The position numbers and the translations under genes are program-made. 17,194 nt of DNA from Moraxellaceae bacterium. GTDB lineage: Bacteria; Pseudomonadota; Gammaproteobacteria; Pseudomonadales; Moraxellaceae. The stretch spans positions 1 to 17,194 of the forward strand of contig JASLCO010000103.1 of the NCBI GenBank assembly GCA_030146505.1, in the 5' to 3' direction. Under the pieces are notes generated by a model. That model did not search any database and was not told where the DNA came from. It saw only the letters and a list, made by a program, of their open reading frames with translations. Positions 1 through 6,985 of the stretch are shown piece by piece. The stretch's first letter is position 1, and each line of letters starts with the position of its first letter.

Positions 1-131
1 TAGCTGTTGAGCGCCAGCACGCGCGCATCGGAAAGGCGGCCCGTGCTTTCCACCGCGGCAATGACGAGATCGGGCGAAAGCCGGGAATAGTCTTCCAGCA
101 AAAGATCAGGGGGGAAATCAGCGGAATTCAT
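1..131 (-). CDS. srkA: Stress response kinase A (SrkA/RdoA/YihE-like), N-terminal fragment cut by window edge
   Basis: Only the first 43 codons are inside the window. Reading leftward from the ATG at 129-131 the protein begins MNSADFPPDLLLEDYSRLSP and runs to ...RVLALNSY at the edge. The motif (L/A)LNSYE is how the N-terminal part of SrkA/YihE continues in E. coli (LTPLNSYENRVYQ), and the distance from the start fits. SrkA is a cytoplasmic Ser/Thr kinase of the APH/choline-kinase fold, linked to stress survival and envelope (Cpx) stress. The kinase core and catalytic residues lie outside the window, so activity cannot be judged. The upstream gene on the same strand is the quinone oxidoreductase at 455-1156, separated by a MITE-like insertion, so co-transcription is doubtful. 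The assignment rests on a short match. Confidence 0.7.
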   Translation of the reverse strand, partial: MNSADFPPDLLLEDYSRLSPDLVIAAVESTGRLSDARVLALNS

Positions 132-296
132 GCACGGTGCCCGTAATTCCCGGCAGGCCGGGCGTGGCGGCATGATGCCATAGGGCGGAGGGAATTGTGG
201 GAGATTGCTCTTGCCGTTTCACCGGACAATCACCCGGCCCCGGCCAACGGGAATCCCGCGGGGCGCCGGGGCGGCAGCCGGTAAAATCCGGCGGCT

Positions 297-304
297 TATT
301 TTTT
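297..304 (+). repeat. Left 8-bp direct repeat (putative target-site duplication)
   Basis: The sequence TATTTTTT directly abuts the left terminal repeat of the MITE-like element. An identical copy at 456-463 abuts its right end. This is the expected footprint of a transposition event with an 8-bp target-site duplication. The motif is T-rich, so some chance similarity is possible, but both copies lie exactly at the inverted-repeat borders. Confidence 0.75.
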
Positions 305-455
305 GGGATTTATATACTTAACGCCCTTGCTCCATTTTTGACCCGTCATTCCCGCGAAAGCGGGAATCTCATGATCGCAAGCAAGGCTTTGAACACCGAG
401 ATTCCCGCTTTCGCGGGAATGACAGCGTCTTTAGGGAGTTAAATATATAAATCCC
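305..455. mobile_element. 151-bp MITE-like element with nested inverted repeats
   Basis: The ends at 305-327 and 433-455 are inverted repeats matching at 21 of 23 positions (GGGATTTATATA...CCCT). Inside, 345-370 and 398-423 form a second, perfect 26-bp inverted repeat. Each 26-bp arm contains its own hairpin, ATTCCCGC-GAAA-GCGGGAAT. The element is too short to encode a transposase and has AT-rich ends, unlike the GC-rich surroundings. It is flanked by identical TATTTTTT octamers, so it looks like a non-autonomous insertion mobilised in trans. The inner TCATTCCCGCGAAAGCGGGAAT-type repeat resembles a REP-like motif widespread in proteobacteria. The insertion lies in the stop codon of the gene ending at 455. 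Confidence 0.8.
345..423. repeat. Perfect 26-bp inverted repeat forming a long hairpin
   Basis: Arms 345-370 and 398-423 are exact reverse complements separated by 27 bases. The transcript could form either one 26-bp stem or two small tetraloop hairpins. A read-through RNA from the oxidoreductase gene would carry this structure between that gene and srkA, so it may insulate or stabilise the 3' end. There is no T-run after it, so it is not a canonical intrinsic terminator. Confidence 0.85.
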
Positions 456-1156
456 TATTTTTTCGGATACAGCTTTTCGTCGAACTCGCTCATTTTCGGG
501 AAGACCAGCGGCTCCAGTTTTTCCACGCCGGCAAGATAATCACGGTAGTCCTGCATGATTTTTTCGCGCGCTTCCGGCTTGAGATACGGAATGTGGTAGG
601 CGGCGAAGAACGGCAGCACGGTGAGGCCCACATAGGCAAAGGTGCCACGCAGCAGCGGGCGCAGCATGATGTCCAGCTCGCCATGGATGGCACCGGGACC
701 GAACATGTGCTCGCGGCCGCCCAGGGTGAAATTGAGCGTGGCTTTCTTGCCCTTGAGGCCGCCGTTGTCGTAGAAGCGCAGGCCGCCATAGCAGAAGCCG
801 GACACCAGCACGCGGTCTATCCAGCCCTTGAGGATGGCAGGCACGGAAAACCAGTAGAGCGGAAAGCTGAAAATGATGAGGTCGGCTTTTTTCACTTTTC
901 CGATTTCGGCGGCAATGTCCACCGCAATCGTGCCGCCTTCGTAGCCGTGGCGCTGCTCCAGTGCATACACGAGGTATTCCGGATTCTTGCGCACGCCGAA
1001 ATCGGCAGCCGATGCTACCGGATTCCAGTCCATGGCATAGAGATCGGAAACTTCCACGCTGTGGCCGGCGGCGGTGAAATCCGCCACGGCCGTTTTCATC
1101 ATCGAGGTGGTGAAAGACTGCGGCTCGGGGTGGGCGTGGACGATCAGGACATTCAT
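455..1156 (-). CDS. NAD(P)H:quinone oxidoreductase, flavodoxin-like fold
   Basis: This 233-residue cytoplasmic protein begins MNVLIVHAHPEPQSF. The first beta strand and the HAHPEPQSF loop (7-15) match the FMN/FAD phosphate-binding region of the NQO1/MdaB/KefF family. The segment at 96-116 (FSFPLYWFSVPAILKGWIDRV) is the family hallmark around the flavin isoalloxazine. GREHMFGPG (148-156) fits the later cofactor or substrate loop. The family transfers two electrons from NAD(P)H to quinones or similar electrophiles. The start is the ATG at 1154-1156; no good ribosome-binding site is visible. It is divergent from the crotonase at 1343. The stop is TAG, and its last base comes from the MITE-like insertion. 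Before insertion the codon would have read TAA, so the protein is unchanged. The substrate cannot be told from sequence. Confidence 0.88.
   Translation of the reverse strand: MNVLIVHAHPEPQSFTTSMMKTAVADFTAAGHSVEVSDLYAMDWNPVASAADFGVRKNPEYLVYALEQRHGYEGGTIAVDIAAEIGKVKKADLIIFSFPLYWFSVPAILKGWIDRVLVSGFCYGGLRFYDNGGLKGKKATLNFTLGGREHMFGPGAIHGELDIMLRPLLRGTFAYVGLTVLPFFAAYHIPYLKPEAREKIMQDYRDYLAGVEKLEPLVFPKMSEFDEKLYPKK
456..463 (+). repeat. Right 8-bp direct repeat (putative target-site duplication)
   Basis: This second copy of TATTTTTT immediately follows the right end of the element. On the minus strand it encodes the final Lys-Lys codons and the first two bases of the stop codon of the quinone oxidoreductase gene. 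Confidence 0.75.
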
Positions 1157-1342
1157 GTGCAGATACCGGCAGGAAAAGGCAGGCCGCGAATCTAGCAAGC
1201 GCCGCCGGCCATTGCACGGGCTGACCGGCCCTTGCCGCAAAAGGCCTGAAATGCCGGCTGGCCGGCCCTGCCTCCCATTCATCCCGGCCGGCTTTGCTGC
1301 TAAAAACAGGGCCCCGAAAATTCCCGCGCGCCGGAGACAGGC

Positions 1343-2233
1343 ATGAGCGACATCCCAACGAGCTACACCACTCTCGACTACCGCGTGGCCGACAGCATAC
1401 TCACGCTGACGCTGAATCGTCCCGATCAGCTCAATGCCTTCACCGTGACCATGGCCGACGAGCTGGAGCACGCTTTCCACCGCGCCAGTGAAGACGATGC
1501 CGTGAAGGCCATTGTCGTCACCGGTGCCGGCCGCGCCTTCTGTGCCGGCATGGACCTTTCCGTGCCCGGCAATGTCTTCGGCCTGGACGAAACCCAGACA
1601 CCCACCGTGGACGACATGCACCAGCGCCTGGAAGACCCGGCCATCAAGCGCGGCGTGCGCGACACCGGCGGCCGCGTCACCATCGCCATCTATGCCTGCA
1701 AGAAGCCCGTGATCGGTGCCATCAACGGCGCGGCCGTGGGCATAGGCGCCACCATGACGCTGGCCATGGACATACGCCTGGCCTCGGAAAAGGCCCGCAT
1801 CGGTTTTGTCTTCGGAAAAATCGGCGTGGCGCCGGAAGCCTGCTCCAGCTGGTTCCTGCCACGCCTTGTCGGCATCTCGCAGGCGCTGGAGTGGGTGTAT
1901 TCCGCGGAAATCATGGATGCGCAGGAAGCCTTGCGCGGCGGCCTCGTGAAAGCCGTGCACGCACCGGAAGAATTGCTCAATGAAGCCTACAAGCTGGCGC
2001 ACAAATTCGTGGACAACAAATCGCCGGTTTCCACGGCGCTGATACGCCAGATGCTGTATCGCAATGCGGCACAAGCCAGCCCGCTGGAAGCACACCGCAT
2101 CGATTCGCTTGCCATGTTCTACACCAGCGTGGGCGACGGCAAGGAAGGCGTGAAATCCTTCCTGGAAAAACGCAGCCCCGAATTCCAGGGTCGCGCCAGT
2201 GAAATGCCGGCGTTTTATCCGTGGTGGGAGTGA
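1343..2233 (+). CDS. Enoyl-CoA hydratase/isomerase (crotonase) family protein
   Basis: The 296-residue product has the crotonase core. LNRPDQLNAF (24-33) and the oxyanion-hole strand GAGRAFCAGMDL (61-72) are followed by INGAAVGIGATMTLAMDIRLAS (127-148) and FGKIGVAPEACSSWFLPRLVG (157-177). Crotonases stabilise the thioester enolate of acyl-CoA; many act in beta-oxidation or CoA-dependent degradation. Glu165 aligns with the second catalytic Glu of classical hydratase (Glu164 in rat). The position of the first Glu (Glu144) is Thr137, so ordinary hydration is uncertain and an isomerase or other activity is possible. About 25 extra residues (roughly 80-108) follow the oxyanion segment. GGAG at 1333-1336 precedes the ATG. 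No other fatty-acid gene is adjacent, so the substrate is unknown. Confidence 0.9.
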   Translation: MSDIPTSYTTLDYRVADSILTLTLNRPDQLNAFTVTMADELEHAFHRASEDDAVKAIVVTGAGRAFCAGMDLSVPGNVFGLDETQTPTVDDMHQRLEDPAIKRGVRDTGGRVTIAIYACKKPVIGAINGAAVGIGATMTLAMDIRLASEKARIGFVFGKIGVAPEACSSWFLPRLVGISQALEWVYSAEIMDAQEALRGGLVKAVHAPEELLNEAYKLAHKFVDNKSPVSTALIRQMLYRNAAQASPLEAHRIDSLAMFYTSVGDGKEGVKSFLEKRSPEFQGRASEMPAFYPWWE

Positions 2234-2306
2234 GCCATGAGTCGGTGCAATGGGGCAGGCCGGGCCGAAGCCTGACCTGCACGCACCGGAAGTCGAAGCA
2301 TCAGGG

Positions 2307-2729
2307 CTACATCACCACCGAAAAATTGAACTGCGCGCCGTCATCGGCGGCGGCTTCGGCATAGCGCAGGCTTTCTTCCAGCTCGGCTACCACGTCTTTG
2401 TGGTCATTGCGCAGCAGGCCGAAGCGGATTTTCTTTTCGCGGATTTCGGCCAGCGCGGCCGTGAGCAGGCGCACGGCTGCCTCGGCCGGCTGCCACACGC
2501 CATCCACCGCCATGAGCTCATCGGTTGAGCCCATGCCCTCCGGCAGCGCGATGTCTTCCAGGTTGATGCGCAGGTCGGTGGTGTCGCAAAGCTGCGTGAA
2601 GGAGAGGCCGCTGCTGCGCCGGCATACCGCATCCAGCTTGCGGCTGTGCCGGTAGAGCGCGTACTTGTCGCTGGCGTCCGAGTTCACCACGCCACCCTGA
2701 AGGCGGTTGGCCCAAAGCACCGTAGCCAT
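2307..2729 (-). CDS. Conserved-looking hypothetical protein, 140 residues, function unknown
   Basis: The start chosen is the ATG at 2727-2729, giving MATVLWANRLQGGVVNSD. AAAGGAA lies just upstream as a Shine-Dalgarno. The frame stays open for another 54 codons upstream, but that part is Pro/Ala/Gly-rich and does not look like protein. The product has no signal peptide or membrane segment and is probably cytoplasmic. It looks mixed alpha/beta, with a charged helical region around 84-124 (two runs rich in Ala, Glu and Arg) and three Cys (35, 48 and none in a CxxC pair beyond these two visible ones). It ends convergently with the crotonase (73 bases apart) and starts divergently from pgaB. I do not recognise a named family. 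Confidence 0.65.
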   Translation of the reverse strand: MATVLWANRLQGGVVNSDASDKYALYRHSRKLDAVCRRSSGLSFTQLCDTTDLRINLEDIALPEGMGSTDELMAVDGVWQPAEAAVRLLTAALAEIREKKIRFGLLRNDHKDVVAELEESLRYAEAAADDGAQFNFSVVM

Positions 2730-3060
2730 GTCCAGATTCCTTTCTTGCCCGGGGAAGGCTCCATCACTACAGGCCGGGCCCGGTGCTGGCCAGCCTGCCA
2801 CCGCCGGACGCGGGGCATTCGCCGATGGCCATGCGGTTTCCATGCCGTCGGCACTATTTTTTTGCCGGCACCTGATTATTTTTTGACCCATCCGCTAGAA
2901 TCCGCGCCGCTCCGGGAACCCCTCCGCCCTTTCGTGGTCTCAAGAACCCGGCAAAGTCCCTCTCCCTTCCCTCGCGCCACGGCAGAGAGGCGATACCGAT
3001 GTTTGCCCTGGCTGCGAACCGTGCTTTGCCTCCCGACCACCGCTTGCGGATACCCTGACG
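2730..3060. other. 331-bp divergent intergenic region upstream of pgaB
   Basis: No gene is supported here. Open frames crossing it are low-complexity Pro/Arg/Ala translations. A TAGAAT box at 2896-2901, preceded by an AT-rich patch (2855-2886), could be a -10 element for pgaB. No good -35 hexamer lies 16-18 bases before it, and it would leave a leader of about 150 bases. No operator or riboswitch was recognised. Confidence 0.3.
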
Positions 3061-5037
3061 ATGCGTGCGCTCTCCCGGCCCTGGCTGTTGCTCTGGACCC
3101 TGCTGCTGTTGCTGCCGGCCCTGCCCGCGCAGGCCGACACCGAGGAAAAGCTCACCGTCCTCAGCTACCACGAGATTGCCGAGCGCGAGGACGCGCTGGT
3201 ACCGCAATACGCCGTCACACCCACCATGTTCGTGCGCCAGATGGACTGGCTGCGCAACCGTGGCTACCACTTCGTCAGCATCGACGACGTGCTGGCCGAC
3301 CATGAAGGCCGGCGCCCGCTGCCGGACAAGGCCGTGCTCATCACCTTTGATGACGGCTATGCCTCCGTCTATGCCAATGCCTTTCCCATCCTGAAAATGT
3401 TCCGCATCCCGGCCGTGATCGCCGTGGTGGGCGGCTGGCTGGAGGAAAAGGGCAGCGTGGATTTCGACGGCAAGGCCGTGCCGCGCGAAAAGCTGCTGAG
3501 CTGGGTGCAACTGAAAGAAATGAGCCAGAGCGGCCTCGTGGAAGTGGGCAGCCACAGCTTCGACCTGCACCACGGCCTGCAGGGCAATCCGCAGGGAAAC
3601 ATGGAGCCGGCCGCCACCACGCGCCGCTACCTGCCGGACGAAAAACGCTACGAGGACGAAGCGACCTACCGCTCCCGGATACAGTCCGACCTCAAGCGCA
3701 ACAGCGAACTCATCCGTCGCTATACGGGCAAATCACCGCGCGTGATCGCCTGGCCCTACGGCCGCTACAACAGCACCAGCCGCGACATCGCCGAAAAACT
3801 GGGCATGCCGGTGGGGCTCACGCTGGACGACGGCGCCAACATGGCCGACACCCCGCTGTGGGGGCTGCGCCGCATCCTGGTCGAGCGCGGCATGGCGCTG
3901 TGGGACCTCAATCGCGAAATCACCATCCGCAACCAGAACCTTTCCGACAACGACCGTCCGCAGAAGGTCATGCACGTGGACTTGGACTACGTCTACGACC
4001 CGGACCCGGCACAGCAGGAAAAGAATCTCGGCCATCTGCTAGACCGCATTGCCGCCATGGGCGTGAACACGGTCTACCTGCAGGCCTATGCCGATCCCGA
4101 CGGCAACGGCTCGGCCAATGCCGTGTATTTCCCCAACCGACTCCTGCCCATGCGCGCCGACCTCTTCAACCGCGTGGCCTGGCAAATCCGCACGCGCACG
4201 CCGGTAAAGCGCCTCTATGCCTGGATGCCCATGCTGGCCTGGGAGCTGCCGGCCGGCACGCCCGGCGCGGCAGACAAGGTGGTGACGCTGCAAAGCGAAA
4301 AGCGCGACCACCTCAATATGGGCTACATCCGCCTCTCACCGTTTTCAGCGCAGGTGCGCCAGACCGTGCGCGAACTTTACGAAGACCTGGCGCGCTCGGC
4401 CGCCTTCGACGGCCTGCTTTTCCACGACGACGTGACGCTCTCCGACTACGAAGACGCCAGCCCCTCCGGCCTTGCCGCCTACAGGAGCTGGGGCCTGCCC
4501 GGCGATATCGCCGCCATCCGCCGGAATGACGACCTGCTGGGACGCTGGACCATCCTCAAGATCAATGCCCTGGACGACATGGCGATGGAACTGGCCGCCG
4601 TGGTACGGCAGCAGCAGCCGGCCCTGAAAACGGCGCGCAACCTCTATGCCCGCGTGGCGCAGAGCCCCAAGGCAGAAGTCTGGTATTCGCAGTCGCTGGA
4701 CAACTCGCTGGCGCGCTACGACTTCACCGCCATCATGGCCATGCCCTACATGGAAAAAACCGCCGACGCCGCCGGCTTCTTCCATGACCTGGTCGATGCC
4801 GTGAACGACCACCCCGGCGGCATGGACAAGGTCGTCTTTGAAATCCAGTCGGTGGACTGGGCCGACAACAACCGCCTGATCCCCAGCCGCGAAATGGCCG
4901 ACACTTTCCGCCGCCTCTACAGCATGGGCGTGCAGCATGTGGGCTACTACCCCGACATGCTGTTCAGCGACCATCCCGACCCGGCCGTGCTCAAGCCCGT
5001 GCTGGACAGCAAGCCCAACGCGCCGGAGCTGAAGTGA
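3061..5037 (+). CDS. pgaB: Poly-beta-1,6-N-acetyl-D-glucosamine N-deacetylase PgaB (HmsF)
   Basis: This periplasmic two-domain enzyme (658 residues; E. coli 672) partially deacetylates PNAG before export. The N-terminal carbohydrate esterase 4 domain (about 30-290) carries SYHE (35-38), TFDDGY (95-100, metal-binding Asp97/98), SHSFDLHH (164-171) and WPYG (231-234). The C-terminal glycoside hydrolase-like domain (about 300-650) starts at MHVDLDYVYD. It carries LQAYADPDG, YFPNRLLPMRADLF, FHDD (454-457) and SDYEDAS, all near-identical to E. coli PgaB. Residues 1-25 form a signal peptide ending AQA with a probable signal peptidase I site; no lipobox Cys is present, unlike E. coli PgaB. ATG 3061 is the first start codon in the frame. 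Its TGA stop overlaps the GTG start of pgaC, so the two are translationally coupled. Confidence 0.96.
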   Translation: MRALSRPWLLLWTLLLLLPALPAQADTEEKLTVLSYHEIAEREDALVPQYAVTPTMFVRQMDWLRNRGYHFVSIDDVLADHEGRRPLPDKAVLITFDDGYASVYANAFPILKMFRIPAVIAVVGGWLEEKGSVDFDGKAVPREKLLSWVQLKEMSQSGLVEVGSHSFDLHHGLQGNPQGNMEPAATTRRYLPDEKRYEDEATYRSRIQSDLKRNSELIRRYTGKSPRVIAWPYGRYNSTSRDIAEKLGMPVGLTLDDGANMADTPLWGLRRILVERGMALWDLNREITIRNQNLSDNDRPQKVMHVDLDYVYDPDPAQQEKNLGHLLDRIAAMGVNTVYLQAYADPDGNGSANAVYFPNRLLPMRADLFNRVAWQIRTRTPVKRLYAWMPMLAWELPAGTPGAADKVVTLQSEKRDHLNMGYIRLSPFSAQVRQTVRELYEDLARSAAFDGLLFHDDVTLSDYEDASPSGLAAYRSWGLPGDIAAIRRNDDLLGRWTILKINALDDMAMELAAVVRQQQPALKTARNLYARVAQSPKAEVWYSQSLDNSLARYDFTAIMAMPYMEKTADAAGFFHDLVDAVNDHPGGMDKVVFEIQSVDWADNNRLIPSREMADTFRRLYSMGVQHVGYYPDMLFSDHPDPAVLKPVLDSKPNAPELK

Positions 5038-6299
5038 TCGCCCGCCCCGAAACCCTGTGGCAAAGCCTGCTCGGCTTTGTCTTCTACTACCCCTTGTTCA
5101 TGTCGTGGCTGTGGATGCTGGGCGCCGCACTTTTCTACTGGCGCTTCGAGCGCCGGGAGCCGGCCTGGAACCAGCCGCGCGTGCTGCTGAACACGCCGCC
5201 GGTGAGCGTGCTCATCCCCTGCTACAACGAAGGCGACAACGCGGAAGAAACCCTGAGCCATGCGCTGGCGCTGGATTATCCGGATTTCGAGGTCATCGCC
5301 ATCAACGATGGCAGCCGCGACAACACCGGTGAAGTGCTGGACCGCCTTGCGGAAAAACATCCGCGCCTGCGCGTGGTGCACCTCGCGCAGAACCAGGGCA
5401 AGGCCATGGGCCTGCAGGCCGGCAGCCTGCTGGCGAAATCGGAAATCCTCATCTGCATAGACGGCGACGCCCTGCTCGATCCGCATGCCGCGCACTGGAT
5501 GGTGAGGCATTTCGTGGAAAACCCGCAGGTGGCAGCGGTGACGGGCAATCCGCGCATACGCAACCGCTCCACGCTGCTGGGTCGTGTGCAGGTGGGCGAA
5601 TTTTCGTCCATCGTCGGCATGATCAAGCGCGCGCAGCGCAGCTTCGGGCGCATCTTCACTGTCTCCGGCGTCATCACCGCCTTCCGCAAATCGGCCGTGC
5701 ACCAGGTCGGCTACTGGAGCGCGGACATGCTCACAGAAGACATCGACATCACCTGGAAACTGCAGCGTGCCGGCTGGGATGTGCGCTTCGAGCCCAATGC
5801 CCTCACCTGGATACTGATGCCGGAAACCCTGAACGGCCTGTGGAAGCAGCGCACGCGCTGGGCCATGGGCGGTGCGCAGGTACTGCTGAAGAATTTCAAT
5901 GTGCTGGTGCATCCCGGCCAGAACTACATGTGGCCGCTGCTGCTGGAAATGTGCATCAGCGTGTTCTGGTCCTACATGATGCTTTTGCTGACGGCCCTGT
6001 GGCTGGCCGGCCTCGTCCTGCCCAAGGGACTGTTGCCTGTGATCGGTTCACCGCTGATTCCTTCAGGCAGCGGCATGATCCTGGGTGCCACCTGCCTTTT
6101 GCAGTTCGCGTTCAGCAAATGGCTGGACAGCCGCTACGACCGTGGCCTCGGCCGCAATTACTACTGGATGGTCTGGTATCCCGTGGTGTTCTGGGTGATC
6201 AACATCGCCTCCACCATCGTGGCCTATCCCAAGGTGCTGCTGCGCCGTACCGGGCAGCGCGCGCGCTGGGTCAGCCCGGACCGCGGCATACGTCCCTGA
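5034..6299 (+). CDS. pgaC: Poly-beta-1,6-N-acetyl-D-glucosamine synthase PgaC (HmsR/IcaA-type)
   Basis: This inner-membrane family 2 glycosyltransferase (421 residues) polymerises UDP-GlcNAc into PNAG. The catalytic domain has NDGS (Asp92), the DxD-like IDGDA (Asp143 and Asp145), TED (234-236) and the QxxRW motif (Q272, R275, W276). GNPRIRNRSTLLG, WILMPETLNGLWKQR and the C-terminal RWVSPDRGI match E. coli PgaC closely. One hydrophobic N-terminal region (about 10-36) and several C-terminal membrane segments (about 300-330, 345-360 and 377-400) are visible. The first N-terminal helix of E. coli PgaC is missing, so the N-terminus resembles staphylococcal IcaA (FYYPLFMS). The start is GTG at 5034-5036, overlapping the pgaB stop (GTGA). 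Confidence 0.97.
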   Translation: MIARPETLWQSLLGFVFYYPLFMSWLWMLGAALFYWRFERREPAWNQPRVLLNTPPVSVLIPCYNEGDNAEETLSHALALDYPDFEVIAINDGSRDNTGEVLDRLAEKHPRLRVVHLAQNQGKAMGLQAGSLLAKSEILICIDGDALLDPHAAHWMVRHFVENPQVAAVTGNPRIRNRSTLLGRVQVGEFSSIVGMIKRAQRSFGRIFTVSGVITAFRKSAVHQVGYWSADMLTEDIDITWKLQRAGWDVRFEPNALTWILMPETLNGLWKQRTRWAMGGAQVLLKNFNVLVHPGQNYMWPLLLEMCISVFWSYMMLLLTALWLAGLVLPKGLLPVIGSPLIPSGSGMILGATCLLQFAFSKWLDSRYDRGLGRNYYWMVWYPVVFWVINIASTIVAYPKVLLRRTGQRARWVSPDRGIRP

Positions 6300-6344
6300 A
6301 ACCATCAGGAAACCTGCCGCATGGCGGCAGATTAAAAATCATTC

Positions 6345-6440
6345 ATGACAAGTTCATCACGGGCTTGCGTGGAAACCGGCAGAGTGGACAGGTACCGGCT
6401 GCCAATACCCTTAATGCCAGAAAACCGAGAAACGACATGA
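6345..6440 (+). CDS. Possible 31-residue leader ORF overlapping the pgaD start
   Basis: In the 137-base gap between pgaC and pgaD an ATG at 6345 opens 31 codons ending in TGA at 6438-6440, which overlaps the pgaD ATG as ATGA. That geometry would allow translational coupling. No Shine-Dalgarno precedes it and the peptide (MTSSSRACVETGRVDRYRLP...) matches nothing I know, so chance is a strong alternative. Confidence 0.15.
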   Translation: MTSSSRACVETGRVDRYRLPIPLMPENRETT

Positions 6441-6862
6441 GCAACCTCATCATCAACGCCCGCCACCAGATGCGCTGGCACCAGCGCCTGTTTTCCGATG
6501 CTTCCACCGCCATGCTCTGGGGCATGTGGCTGTGGCTGTGGCGCCCGGTCATCAGCACCGTGGCCTGGCTGGGCAGCCTGGGCACCAGCCTGCAGCCCGT
6601 GCTCATGAAGACCCTGGCCGGCGGCTCGCCGGTGAATCTTGAAGGCTCCATGATGGCGCTGGTCGGCACCTCCGGCACGCTGCTGCTGTGGAACCTGCTG
6701 CCGGCGCGCAAGGCCAGCATGCCGCCGGTGCACACCCTGCGCGACTACGCCGCGCATTTTGACCTGCCGGAACTGGAAATCACCAATGGCCGCGCCAGCT
6801 CCGTCTGCGTGGTCCACCACGACGAACACGGCCGCATCATCCGCATTGACTCGCGCGCCTGA
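6437..6862 (+). CDS. pgaD: PNAG biosynthesis protein PgaD
   Basis: PgaD is a small inner-membrane partner of PgaC. In E. coli the pair binds cyclic di-GMP and stabilises the active synthase. The 141-residue product (E. coli 137) begins MSNLIINARHQMRWHQRLFS, parallel to MNNLIITTRQ of E. coli. It has two hydrophobic segments (about 25-48 and 70-90), then a soluble C-terminal part with YAAHFDLPE and a final basic strand, as in the family. The frame is open far upstream, so the start is set by homology. It lies 137 bases after pgaC, with a small CTGCCGC-ATG-GCGGCAG hairpin at 6314-6330 in the gap. Sequence identity to E. coli PgaD is low, but position, length and topology agree. Confidence 0.85.
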   Translation: MSNLIINARHQMRWHQRLFSDASTAMLWGMWLWLWRPVISTVAWLGSLGTSLQPVLMKTLAGGSPVNLEGSMMALVGTSGTLLLWNLLPARKASMPPVHTLRDYAAHFDLPELEITNGRASSVCVVHHDEHGRIIRIDSRA

Positions 6863-6985
6863 GGCCAGCCGGGCAAACACGACAAGCGGCCTGCGGGCCC
6901 CTCCTTACTTTTGGAGACGGTTGCTTCCGGGCGCCGGCCGGGCCTGCTACAAAGGGCGCCACCTTCATGCTGACGGCGAGCGCTC

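Noticed and set aside
345..423. Possible CRISPR or phage attachment site
   Set aside because: There are only two inverted arms, no direct repeat-spacer pattern, and no integrase or tRNA nearby.
197..442. Open frame of 81 codons across the MITE-like element
   Set aside because: Its second half is the translation of the inverted repeat (RHSRESGNL...IPAFAGMT), a well-known kind of spurious protein from such repeats. No start signal or conserved domain is seen.
1157..2095. Long leftward open frame extending the quinone oxidoreductase upstream, antisense to the crotonase
   Set aside because: The real protein starts at MNVLIVHAHP. The extension has no protein-like character and is a GC-bias shadow of the crotonase gene.
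2234..2306. Possible terminator hairpin (GCAGGC...GCCTG) between the crotonase and the 140-residue gene
   Set aside because: The stem is short and imperfect, with no T-run in either direction.
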